Below, in pieces: positions 35,647 to 43,592 of a stretch of 64,000 bases of DNA (its first letter is position 1; each line of letters begins with the position of its first letter). Below the pieces are notes generated by a model. The model did not search any database. It saw only the letters and a program-made list of their open reading frames with translations, and was not told where the DNA came from. This DNA comes from JAGQYP01 sp041392305 (GTDB lineage: Bacteria > Bacteroidota > Bacteroidia > Flavobacteriales_D > Crocinitomicaceae). The stretch lies in NCBI GenBank assembly GCA_041392305.1, contig JAWKMJ010000015.1, positions 45,146-109,145 on the forward strand. The letters run 5' to 3'. Position numbers and translations under genes: made by a program.

Positions 35647-37329
35647 ATGGAAAAGTACATTAACATACTCATATTCGATCAAAATCATAATGACCTCGAA
35701 AACCTATATAGTATTCTCAGAGGTCGTGGTCACAACATTTTTAAGACTGATCATGTTTCCGATTTCATGGAGAAATTTGAAAATTATGAAATTGGAATTG
35801 TCATTATCAATTTGGAATCCCCAGAGCTTTTGGAATATGACATAACCGAATTTCTTAACCGACAGCTTCAAAATAAACAAACCTTTCTCTTAGTTTTAGC
35901 AGATGACGTTGAATCCGTTGACTTAGTTAAAGGATATAATTTGGGGGCCGTGGATTACCTAAAAAAACCGTTTAATGACAAATTAGTCAAAACCAAAATT
36001 GAGGTCTTCAAAAAGCTTTATTTTAAGGAAAAACGAATCATTCAATTACTTGAAAATATTCTTCCTAAAAAAACTTTAGAGGAATTCTATAATAAAGGAA
36101 TCTCTAGTCCAAAAAAGATCGACAATGGTTCTGTTCTATTTACCGATTTTAAAGATTTCTCCAAAATTGCCTCGGAAACAAAACCGATCCAATTGATTAA
36201 GCAACTCGATTATTATTTTTCGAAATATGATGAAATAGTTGAAATGTTTCACCTCGAAAAGATAAAAACTATAGGGGATGCATATATGGCCGTTGGAGGA
36301 GTTACCGAATCGAATCCTAATCCTTCAATCCGCACGGCTTTAGCAGCCATTCGCATTCGAGACATAATGGAAACGGAAATCCAAACCGCCAAAGCTTTCG
36401 GACGCGATTTTTGGGAAGTTCGAATAGGAATGCATACCGGAGAATTGATTGCTGGGGTTATTGGTAAGCATAAGTTCACCTTTGATGTATGGGGACATAC
36501 GGTGAATGTTGCTTCTAGATGCGAAAAAAACAGTGAATCACAAAAAATCACCGTTTCCAAACACGTCTATGAAGAATTAAAAGATCATTTTGAATTCACG
36601 GAAAGAGGAACCATAGATGTAAAAAACATCGGACAATTGGATTTGTATTTTCTTGATGGGATAAAGGAAGAGTACTCATTATACAGAGAAGGTAAAATTG
36701 CGAATCAAAAGCTTAGACAATTATGCGGATTGCCTATCATGGATTTCAATGGAACGAAGACCAGTATCATCAATACATTAAAATCTGAACTCTCAGGCAA
36801 ATTAATCTACCACAATGTTCATCACACCTTAAACGTAGAAAAAGCAGCCATTCGATTAGCAACTTTAGAGGGAATTGATGAAGAAGGAATTATTCTCTTG
36901 AGAACAGCTGTATTGTTTCATGATGCAGGATTTATTTATCAATATAATCATAACGAAGAATTAGCTGCCAGACTTGCGGAACAAACACTTCCTTATTATG
37001 GATATACAGCTGAACACATTGAAATCATAAAAAACATTATCTTATCGACTGCCTCAAAGGCTCAACCCAATACGAAATTAGAAATGATTATGAGAGATGC
37101 CGATCATGATTATCTGGGAAGACCCGATTACAATAAAATCGCAAAAGACCTACGTGAAGAATTGCGTTTAAACGGGAAAGAATTTTCGGATTATGAATGG
37201 TATCATTTTCAATTGAACTATCTAAAAGAAAAACATCAATATTATACCACTACTGCCTATAATTTAAGGCAAAGTGGAAAGGAGAATAAAATTCTGGAAA
37301 TCGAAAAAACTTTGAAAACTTTAACCTAA
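35647..37329 (+). CDS. Receiver - adenylate cyclase - HD domain signalling protein
   Basis: A 560-residue cytoplasmic protein in three parts. Residues 5-125 look like a response-regulator receiver (Asp11, Lys107-Pro108), but the phosphoacceptor position is Asn55 (IVIINLESP), so it may not be phosphorylated. Residues 160-340 are a class III nucleotidyl cyclase: metal Asp167 and Asp211, adenine-selecting Lys207 (KTIGD) and Asp280 (FDVWG), transition-state Asn287/Arg291. Residues 385-500 are an HD domain: His389/His392, His425-Asp426 (LFHDAGF), Asp484-486. It should make cAMP; the HD part may hydrolyse a nucleotide. No kinase gene is adjacent. Confidence 0.85.
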   Translation: MEKYINILIFDQNHNDLENLYSILRGRGHNIFKTDHVSDFMEKFENYEIGIVIINLESPELLEYDITEFLNRQLQNKQTFLLVLADDVESVDLVKGYNLGAVDYLKKPFNDKLVKTKIEVFKKLYFKEKRIIQLLENILPKKTLEEFYNKGISSPKKIDNGSVLFTDFKDFSKIASETKPIQLIKQLDYYFSKYDEIVEMFHLEKIKTIGDAYMAVGGVTESNPNPSIRTALAAIRIRDIMETEIQTAKAFGRDFWEVRIGMHTGELIAGVIGKHKFTFDVWGHTVNVASRCEKNSESQKITVSKHVYEELKDHFEFTERGTIDVKNIGQLDLYFLDGIKEEYSLYREGKIANQKLRQLCGLPIMDFNGTKTSIINTLKSELSGKLIYHNVHHTLNVEKAAIRLATLEGIDEEGIILLRTAVLFHDAGFIYQYNHNEELAARLAEQTLPYYGYTAEHIEIIKNIILSTASKAQPNTKLEMIMRDADHDYLGRPDYNKIAKDLREELRLNGKEFSDYEWYHFQLNYLKEKHQYYTTTAYNLRQSGKENKILEIEKTLKTLT

Positions 37330-37359
37330 AGCGTATTTTTAACGTTTGAATTAGTAAAA

Positions 37360-37779
37360 ATGATGAAGCCCTTTCTAATCATAAGTTTATTTGCGGCACT
37401 CTTGTTTTCATGTACAAAACTGACCGAAAAGAATATTCGTGGAAATTGGAAAATCACTAGCCAAACGCTACTTGGTCAGGATGTGACAGTTTCTCAATAT
37501 TCTGCTGTTTGGACATTTAATGAAGCTCCAAATTGCCTATATACTTTAGATTGGAAGGTTTCAGATTCTTTGTTTTATAGTTATAATCTTGATAAAAAAA
37601 ATCAAAAACTAACGATTACTAATTTTATAGTACGTGTTGATATCGATACTTTAGGAGTCACATTAAACTACATACCATCTGTGACTTTTGATGTGGAAAA
37701 AAATGGCAAGAAAATGATCTTAAGAAGTCCTGGTGACACCATAGTTTGCCATCTAGAATTACTTTATCCCGACTATTGA
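37360..37779 (+). CDS. Small lipoprotein, lipocalin-like
   Basis: A 139-residue lipoprotein: signal MMKPFLIISLFAALLFSC with Cys18 as the lipidation site, then a beta-rich domain beginning IRGNWKITSQTLLG, typical of Bacteroidota lipocalin-like DUF proteins. It follows the cyclase gene after 30 bases in the same direction, and its last seven bases overlap the convergent aroE. Function unknown; the link to the cyclase is positional only. Confidence 0.7.
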   Translation: MMKPFLIISLFAALLFSCTKLTEKNIRGNWKITSQTLLGQDVTVSQYSAVWTFNEAPNCLYTLDWKVSDSLFYSYNLDKKNQKLTITNFIVRVDIDTLGVTLNYIPSVTFDVEKNGKKMILRSPGDTIVCHLELLYPDY

Positions 37780-38543
37780 TTCATAGTCCAAATCCGATAG
37801 GCTCTCTCGGCCTGATGTATGAGCATCTGATATCCATTTTGAATAGAAGCCCCATGTATTGCTGCTTGCTTCAAAAACTTGGTCTTTTCCGGATTATAGA
37901 TAAGATCAACCACATGATGTTTAGTAGAAAGGAAATGAAAAGGAAAAGCCGGCCCCTCCTCAACATTTGGGTGGGTTCCTAAGGGTGTTGCATTCACAAT
38001 TAACCCCATCGAACTAACCATGATTTCATTGATATCATCATAAGAATACTGACGTTCTCCTTCGGGATTCCTTGAAATAAAAAAACAATCGATTCCAAGA
38101 TTATTTAGAACATAAGCAACTGCTTTTGACGCTCCTCCCGTTCCCAAAATCAAAGCACGATGACAATCTCCCCTCAAAAAGGGTTTGATGGATTGATGAA
38201 AACCAAAAGCATCGGTATTGAAGCCTATAAGTTTTTCTCCTTCAATTTTAATGGTATTTACTGCCCCTATTGCCCGAGCTTCTTCGGATAGTTCATCCAA
38301 AAAAGGGATAATGGATTCTTTATAAGGAATAGTCACATTGAGTCCACACAGATCTCTACGCGAAGCAATTAATTCTGGGAATAGTTGAATATTCTCAAGT
38401 TCAAAATTCTCATAGGTTTCACTTGATCCTTGAGCTTTAAATTTTTGAGAGAAATACTTCTGGGAAAAAGAATGCCCCAGAGTTTTACCGATTAATCCGT
38501 ATGTTTTATTTCTTTTTGGCAAGAAGTTGAGGAAGAGATTCAA
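37773..38543 (-). CDS. aroE: Shikimate dehydrogenase
   Basis: A roughly 250-residue NADP enzyme reducing 3-dehydroshikimate to shikimate for aromatic amino acids. Visible: KTYGLIGKTLGHSFSQKYF (substrate-binding Ser-x-Ser block), LNVTIPYKESI with the catalytic Lys, AVNTIKIE, the Rossmann ALILGTGGASKAVAYVL, and LIVNATPLGTHP. Two TTG starts are possible, at 38543 and at 38522; the second gives MPKRNKTYG and fits homologue length better. The gene overlaps the end of the DUF368 gene by 38 or 17 bases. Confidence 0.92.
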   Translation of the reverse strand: MNLFLNFLPKRNKTYGLIGKTLGHSFSQKYFSQKFKAQGSSETYENFELENIQLFPELIASRRDLCGLNVTIPYKESIIPFLDELSEEARAIGAVNTIKIEGEKLIGFNTDAFGFHQSIKPFLRGDCHRALILGTGGASKAVAYVLNNLGIDCFFISRNPEGERQYSYDDINEIMVSSMGLIVNATPLGTHPNVEEGPAFPFHFLSTKHHVVDLIYNPEKTKFLKQAAIHGASIQNGYQMLIHQAERAYRIWTMNQ

Positions 38544-39435
38544 GCACTAGAATGAGTCCTACACCCACAAACATCAAGGCAACTGCCAATAAAAACATGG
38601 AATCTCCATGATAATCCCCTGGCAATACGTTTTCTTGAATAAAGGGAACCTGTTCTCCTTTGGAGTCAATTCTGAACTTGATTGTTTCTTTCCAGGGCCA
38701 GATTTTGTTGAGAGAACCAATCAGAAATCCTGTCAACACCGCCAATGTCACCTCCTTAAATCGCTTAAAAAGAAAATCAAGTAGTCTGGAAAAAGCAAGA
38801 AGTCCAACCAAGCATCCCAAAGCAAAAATTCCAAGAATAACAAAATCCTTATCATGTACTGCATTTAATACTGCATAATACGATCCCAAAAGAAGGAGAA
38901 TAAAGCTTCCAGATATACCAGGAAGAATCATAGCACAAATAGCAATCATTCCTGAAACAAAAAAGAATGCTTTGCTTCCAATTTGAGCTTCAGACCCAAT
39001 AGTTGTAATCCAGAATGCCACCACGGTTCCAATTACCAATCCAGTAACCGTTTTAGCATCCCATTTTTTAATTTGTTTTCCTACAAAATAGACAGATGCA
39101 ATAATCAATCCGAAGAAAAAAGACCAAACAGCAACAGGTTCATTTTCTAGTAAGTACTTAATAATTTTAGTTAAAGTAAAAATGGATAAAAAGATTCCGG
39201 AAAAAACAGCTGCCAAGAAATTTCCATTGATACTCTTCCAGGCCGCTTTTATCCCTTGCTTTCTCAAAATTTTGAAAGTATTCAGACTAATTGATTTGAT
39301 TGAACCAATCAATTCTTCATAAATTCCCGAAATAAATGCAATTGTTCCACCTGACACTCCGGGAACCACATCGGCAGCACCCATTCCCATTCCTTTGAAA
39401 ACAAGAATTAGATAATCCACAAAACTTCTGGTCAT
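38506..39435 (-). CDS. DUF368 membrane protein
   Basis: A 309-residue polytopic membrane protein. The conserved start KGMGMGAADVVPGVSGGTIAFISGIYEELI and a second repeat AICAMILPGISGSFILLLLGSYY form the paired glycine-rich re-entrant signature of DUF368. Members of this family have been linked to recycling of undecaprenyl phosphate in some bacteria, which would suit a cell making surface glycans, but that role is not shown by the sequence. It is in an operon with comA and aroE. Confidence 0.88.
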   Translation of the reverse strand: MTRSFVDYLILVFKGMGMGAADVVPGVSGGTIAFISGIYEELIGSIKSISLNTFKILRKQGIKAAWKSINGNFLAAVFSGIFLSIFTLTKIIKYLLENEPVAVWSFFFGLIIASVYFVGKQIKKWDAKTVTGLVIGTVVAFWITTIGSEAQIGSKAFFFVSGMIAICAMILPGISGSFILLLLGSYYAVLNAVHDKDFVILGIFALGCLVGLLAFSRLLDFLFKRFKEVTLAVLTGFLIGSLNKIWPWKETIKFRIDSKGEQVPFIQENVLPGDYHGDSMFLLAVALMFVGVGLILVLESLPQLLAKKK

Positions 39436-39459
39436 GATAGCTATTTTAAAGCAGAAAGC

Positions 39460-40248
39460 TTATTGTTGACGTAATTTTTCCTCCACTTCATCAGGCAAGA
39501 ATTCAAAGAAAGTATCACCTCTTAATCCCAAGCGAAGGCATTCCAATGGAATAATTTCATTCGGAGCAATATTTCCAAGGTTCACGTTAGCCCCAAATAA
39601 TCTTACAAACCATACTTGCTGGTTTTTCTGGGGTGCCTCCCAAAGAATATCCTCAGGTTTAACTTTTGCAATGATCTTGTTAATCAGCAAGGTATGTGCA
39701 GTCCCATTTGGTCTAAAAATTCCTACCGTTCCGCTTTCACGACCTTCAGCAATTACTTTCCATGACCCCGCTTCCAATTCTGTAGACATCATTTTGATCC
39801 ATTTATTAGGGCTGATTAATATCCCTTCTTCTTTGGAACCCACTTCAGACATTACAGTCCTGTTTTTCGCTAAATCACTAATGATTTCACATTTCTGATC
39901 ATGAGGAATTACGATAGAACCATCAGAAACTTCACAAAGGTCTAGGTCATACTTATCGATCAACTTCTTAAAATCATTGTATTGATTTCTTGCGTAAAAT
40001 ACTTCAAAAAGAGTTCCTCCAAAATAAGGTCGAATCCCTGCCTCTCTGTATAGACGAATCTTTAGTTCTAAATTTTGGATAACGTAAGCGGTACCAAATC
40101 CAAACTTTACAATGTCGGTGAATTTACCGCAAGAATCGATAAAATTCTCAACTTCTCGGACGCTGAGACCTTTATCCATCATCATGGTAACCCCCTCATT
40201 TCTGGTTTTTTCAGTTCTTTCTGGTATATGAGATAATTCGAAATTCAT
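39460..40248 (-). CDS. Phosphosulfolactate synthase family (ComA-like)
   Basis: A 262-residue TIM-barrel protein of the ComA family, which adds sulfite to phosphoenolpyruvate. Blocks: GVTMMMDKGLSVREVENF, DIVKFGFGTAYV, RPYFGGTLFEVFYARNQ, LCEVSDGSIVIP, TVMSEVGSKEEG and the Glu-rich strand VIAEGRESGTVGIF. In archaea this starts coenzyme M synthesis; in bacteria, sulfolactate or cysteate-derived products such as sulfonolipids are more plausible. ComB/ComC partners are not in the window. It lies 15 bases after the TPR gene and 24 before DUF368. Confidence 0.85.
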   Translation of the reverse strand: MNFELSHIPERTEKTRNEGVTMMMDKGLSVREVENFIDSCGKFTDIVKFGFGTAYVIQNLELKIRLYREAGIRPYFGGTLFEVFYARNQYNDFKKLIDKYDLDLCEVSDGSIVIPHDQKCEIISDLAKNRTVMSEVGSKEEGILISPNKWIKMMSTELEAGSWKVIAEGRESGTVGIFRPNGTAHTLLINKIIAKVKPEDILWEAPQKNQQVWFVRLFGANVNLGNIAPNEIIPLECLRLGLRGDTFFEFLPDEVEEKLRQQ

Positions 40249-40263
40249 TCAATTTTTTCTATT

Positions 40264-41667
40264 TTAATACCCATCCACACATTTGCGAAATTCAGGTATG
40301 TCTTTTGCTTCTGGAAAGTGCAAAAATAATGATTTGATTGAATTAGGATTCGTTCGTATCAAATCTCTGAAGCAAAACATTGCATCTGTTCTGAAACCTA
40401 ATTCCCAATATAATTTAACTAAATATGCTTTGGATTCATCGTTGATATTGTAAATAGTTACGATCGTTTCCAAAAAATCCAGAGCATCTTGTTTATTGTA
40501 TTCTTCTTTAATTTTAGTAAAATCAATCAGTGCTTCCGAGTTCGATGGATCTGCTGAAATTGATTTCACATAAGCTTCCTCAGCCTCGTTAAATTGTCTC
40601 ATTTTATAATAACACAAGCCCAGAAACTGCCAATACTCAGAATTATTTTCTTCAATATCCAATGACTTTAATATATAGGAAATTGCTTCATCAAATACTC
40701 CCAAGTTCACCTTTACCATACCAATCCCAAACCATGCAGCGGCAAGCTGATCATCTAGCTCAATTCCTTTAACATAGTACTCAATGGCTTTATTGTAATC
40801 TTCCTTCTTCTCGTATAATTCTCCTAGATAACCATAGGTCTGAGCATCTTCAGTATCAACACGTATACATTCTTTGAGACAATCAATAGCGGGATCGGTC
40901 TTATCTTGTTCATTATAACATGTCGCCATATTAAAATAGGCAGGGGCAAAATCATCATTGATAGAAGTACAGAATTTATAAGCATCAATAGCTTTGACAA
41001 AATCACCCATTTTCGAATACGCATTCCCAAGATTGAACCAAGCCGTAAACGAATAAGGATTGTCTTCCAAATAAAATTTATAGAATTGAATACTATCTTC
41101 TAAGTTATTCACCTGATCGTAACAGTAAGCCAATTCATATAAGACAGTTTCATTTTGTGGATTCAGCATCAAAGCCTTTTTCAAAGCATCAATTGCCTTA
41201 TACATTTCACCTATATGCTGATATTCAATTGCCAAATCCAAAAGCACGTCATCAAGTGTATCATCACCTTCCGCAATCTCTAAAACCTTTTCAAAATTTT
41301 TAATTGCGCGTTCATGATCTTTTAACTGACTGTAGCAGCTCGCTTTTGTAAGATAAACCTCTTCATTATTTGGATCAAGCAACTCGACTTTTGTCAACAA
41401 TTCCAAACTCAATTTCACATCGCCAAGTGAGGAAAGTATTTGCGCCTTTCTCAATTGAAAAGTCATATAATGTGGGTGTTGATCCATGCAAAAATCCACA
41501 CATCTTAGAGCTTTATCAAAGTCGGACTTGAAAATATAGTAGTCGATGATCCCTTCGAGTAATTCAGGATCAAAATACTTATTTGTATTTGTGTTGATTA
41601 CTTCTTCAAAATCCAGCACAGCCGCCATTATGCGGTCCTGTTCGTCGTGTTCATGATCATTTAACAT
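40264..41667 (-). CDS. Tetratricopeptide repeat protein
   Basis: A roughly 467-residue protein composed of about eleven to twelve TPR units (e.g. AWFNLGNAYSKMGDFVKAID, AYGYLGELYEKKEDYNKAIE type 34-residue repeats), without signal peptide, so a cytoplasmic scaffold. The frame reaches a TTG at 41694, but that lies inside a strong promoter box, so the ATG at 41667 (MLNDHEHDEQDR) is preferred. First gene of the TPR-comA-DUF368-aroE operon. Partner unknown. Confidence 0.85.
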   Translation of the reverse strand: MLNDHEHDEQDRIMAAVLDFEEVINTNTNKYFDPELLEGIIDYYIFKSDFDKALRCVDFCMDQHPHYMTFQLRKAQILSSLGDVKLSLELLTKVELLDPNNEEVYLTKASCYSQLKDHERAIKNFEKVLEIAEGDDTLDDVLLDLAIEYQHIGEMYKAIDALKKALMLNPQNETVLYELAYCYDQVNNLEDSIQFYKFYLEDNPYSFTAWFNLGNAYSKMGDFVKAIDAYKFCTSINDDFAPAYFNMATCYNEQDKTDPAIDCLKECIRVDTEDAQTYGYLGELYEKKEDYNKAIEYYVKGIELDDQLAAAWFGIGMVKVNLGVFDEAISYILKSLDIEENNSEYWQFLGLCYYKMRQFNEAEEAYVKSISADPSNSEALIDFTKIKEEYNKQDALDFLETIVTIYNINDESKAYLVKLYWELGFRTDAMFCFRDLIRTNPNSIKSLFLHFPEAKDIPEFRKCVDGY

Positions 41668-41691
41668 GTGCTGCAAGTTTTTGATTCCTAA

Positions 41692-41699
41692 CAAATTTA
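41692..41699 (-). promoter_or_regulatory. -7 promoter box for the TPR-comA-DUF368-aroE operon
   Basis: TAAATTTG on the minus strand (41699-41692) matches TAnnTTTG exactly. Initiation near 41685 leaves about 17 bases before the ATG at 41667 and excludes the longer TTG start. Confidence 0.55.
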
Positions 41700-41771
41700 A
41701 AAAAGTGGCCCTGCGTTTTCGGGCCAGTCAGAAATCTTTATTAACAAGGATATTAACAAGTGGTTAAGACC

Positions 41772-43568
41772 CTAGTTTTTACCTGCTCTTTTTCGATCAT
41801 TTTCTGTTAAAAGAATCTTACGAAGTCTTAAAGAAACTGGAGTCACTTCAACGTATTCGTCTGATCCAATGTATTCTAGAGCTTCTTCCAAAGAGAATTT
41901 AATAGGCGGAGCTAACTTAACTTTATCATCTGCTCCAGCCGATCTCATGTTGGTTAATTTCTTGGTTTTCGTCACGTTCACAACTAAGTCTCCAGCTCTT
42001 GAATTTTCGCCAATTACTTGCCCTTCGTAAATCTCTTCATTAGGAGCCACAAAGAATTTCCCTCTTTCCTGAAGGTTGTTCAAAGAATAAGGAATACTTG
42101 TTCCTTTTTCCATCGAAATCAACGACCCATTTTGACGCCCTGGAATATCTCCTTTATAAGGTTGGTAAGCAATAAATCTATGTGTCATGATCGCCTCTCC
42201 TGCGGTTTGTGTAATTAAGTAGTTTCTTAATCCGATCAAACCTCTTGAAGGAATTTGGAAAGTGATGATCATTCTGTTTCCTTTCGGCTCCATGTTCAGC
42301 ATCTCCCCTTTTCTTTGAGAAACGGCTTCAACTGCTGTACCCGAATTTTCTTCTGGCAAATCAATTGTCAATTCCTCAATTGGTTCACATTTCACTCCGT
42401 CAATCTCTTTTATGATTACCTGCGGTTGCCCTACCTGTAATTCATACCCTTCTCTTCTCATGGTTTCGATCAATACTGATAAATGCAGTACTCCTCTTCC
42501 AAATACCATCCATTTATCTGCCGAACCAGTTTGTTGTACTCGCAGTGCTAAATTCTTCTCTAATTCTTTGTCTAATCTGTCGTTAATATGTCTGGATGTC
42601 ACAAACTTCCCATCTTTCCCAAAAAATGGAGAGTCATTAATAGTGAACAACATACTCATAGTTGGCTCATCAATAGAAATCGTCTCTAATGGCTGAGGAT
42701 TTTCAGCATCACAAATACAATCTCCAATTTCGAATCCTTCAATCCCCGTAATGGCACAGATGTCTCCGGGAGCTACAGTATCTACTTTTCTTTTCTCCAA
42801 TCCTTCAAAGACAAACACTTCCTTAATTCTGTGTTTTTCGTGCTTCCCATCTCTTTTCACCATGGTGATCGGCATATTTGCCTTCAATTCACCTCTTTTC
42901 AATCTTCCGATAGCAATTCTTCCAAGGAATGAAGAATAATCAAGGGAAGTGATCAACATTTGTGTATTTCCTTCTTCAATTTCAGCAGGCTTGAAATATT
43001 CAAGGATTTTATCCAATAAATCTTCAATATTGTCTTTTGGTTGTTTCCAATCCGTGCTCATCCAACCGTTCTTTGCCGAACCATAAATAGTAGGGAAATC
43101 TAGTTGTTCTTCTGTAGCATCCAATTCAAACATCAACTCAAAAACCTTCTCATGAACTTCTTCAGGTGTACAGTTTTCTTTGTCTACTTTATTGATCACT
43201 ACCAAAGGATTCAACCCTAATTCTAGTGCTTTCCCTAATACAAATCGAGTCTGTGGCATAGGTCCTTCAAAGGCATCGACCAACAGACAAACCCCATCTG
43301 CCATATTCAATACACGTTCAACCTCTCCCCCAAAGTCGGCGTGACCCGGAGTATCAATAATGTTGATTTTTGTTCCTTTATAGTTTAAGGCAACGTTTTT
43401 TGAGACGATCGTAATTCCTCTTTCTTTTTCGAGGTCGTTGTTGTCCATGATCAAATCACCAGTTTTCTTTCTGTCTTCGAATACTTTTCCAGCTTCGATC
43501 ATTCTATCTACCAAAGTTGTTTTACCGTGGTCTACGTGCGCAATGATGGCAATATTTCTGATTTCCAT
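41772..43568 (-). CDS. typA: Ribosome-associated GTPase BipA/TypA
   Basis: A 598-residue translational GTPase. G1 is AHVDHGKTTLVD, switch region RGITIVSKN, G3 DTPGHADFGGEVER, G4 NKVDKENC. Domains II, III and V and the BipA-specific C-terminal domain (ending LRKILLTENDRKRAGKN) are all present at the usual length. BipA assists 50S assembly and growth under stress or cold. It is placed 25 bases after the DEAD-box helicase gene, which also has ribosome roles, in the same direction. Confidence 0.96.
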   Translation of the reverse strand: MEIRNIAIIAHVDHGKTTLVDRMIEAGKVFEDRKKTGDLIMDNNDLEKERGITIVSKNVALNYKGTKINIIDTPGHADFGGEVERVLNMADGVCLLVDAFEGPMPQTRFVLGKALELGLNPLVVINKVDKENCTPEEVHEKVFELMFELDATEEQLDFPTIYGSAKNGWMSTDWKQPKDNIEDLLDKILEYFKPAEIEEGNTQMLITSLDYSSFLGRIAIGRLKRGELKANMPITMVKRDGKHEKHRIKEVFVFEGLEKRKVDTVAPGDICAITGIEGFEIGDCICDAENPQPLETISIDEPTMSMLFTINDSPFFGKDGKFVTSRHINDRLDKELEKNLALRVQQTGSADKWMVFGRGVLHLSVLIETMRREGYELQVGQPQVIIKEIDGVKCEPIEELTIDLPEENSGTAVEAVSQRKGEMLNMEPKGNRMIITFQIPSRGLIGLRNYLITQTAGEAIMTHRFIAYQPYKGDIPGRQNGSLISMEKGTSIPYSLNNLQERGKFFVAPNEEIYEGQVIGENSRAGDLVVNVTKTKKLTNMRSAGADDKVKLAPPIKFSLEEALEYIGSDEYVEVTPVSLRLRKILLTENDRKRAGKN

Positions 43569-43592
43569 TCTAAATAAATGTTTGTAGGATAA

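Noticed and set aside
39460..40248. Coenzyme M biosynthesis
   Set aside because: No other com genes or methanogen features; the bacterial context points to other sulfonates.
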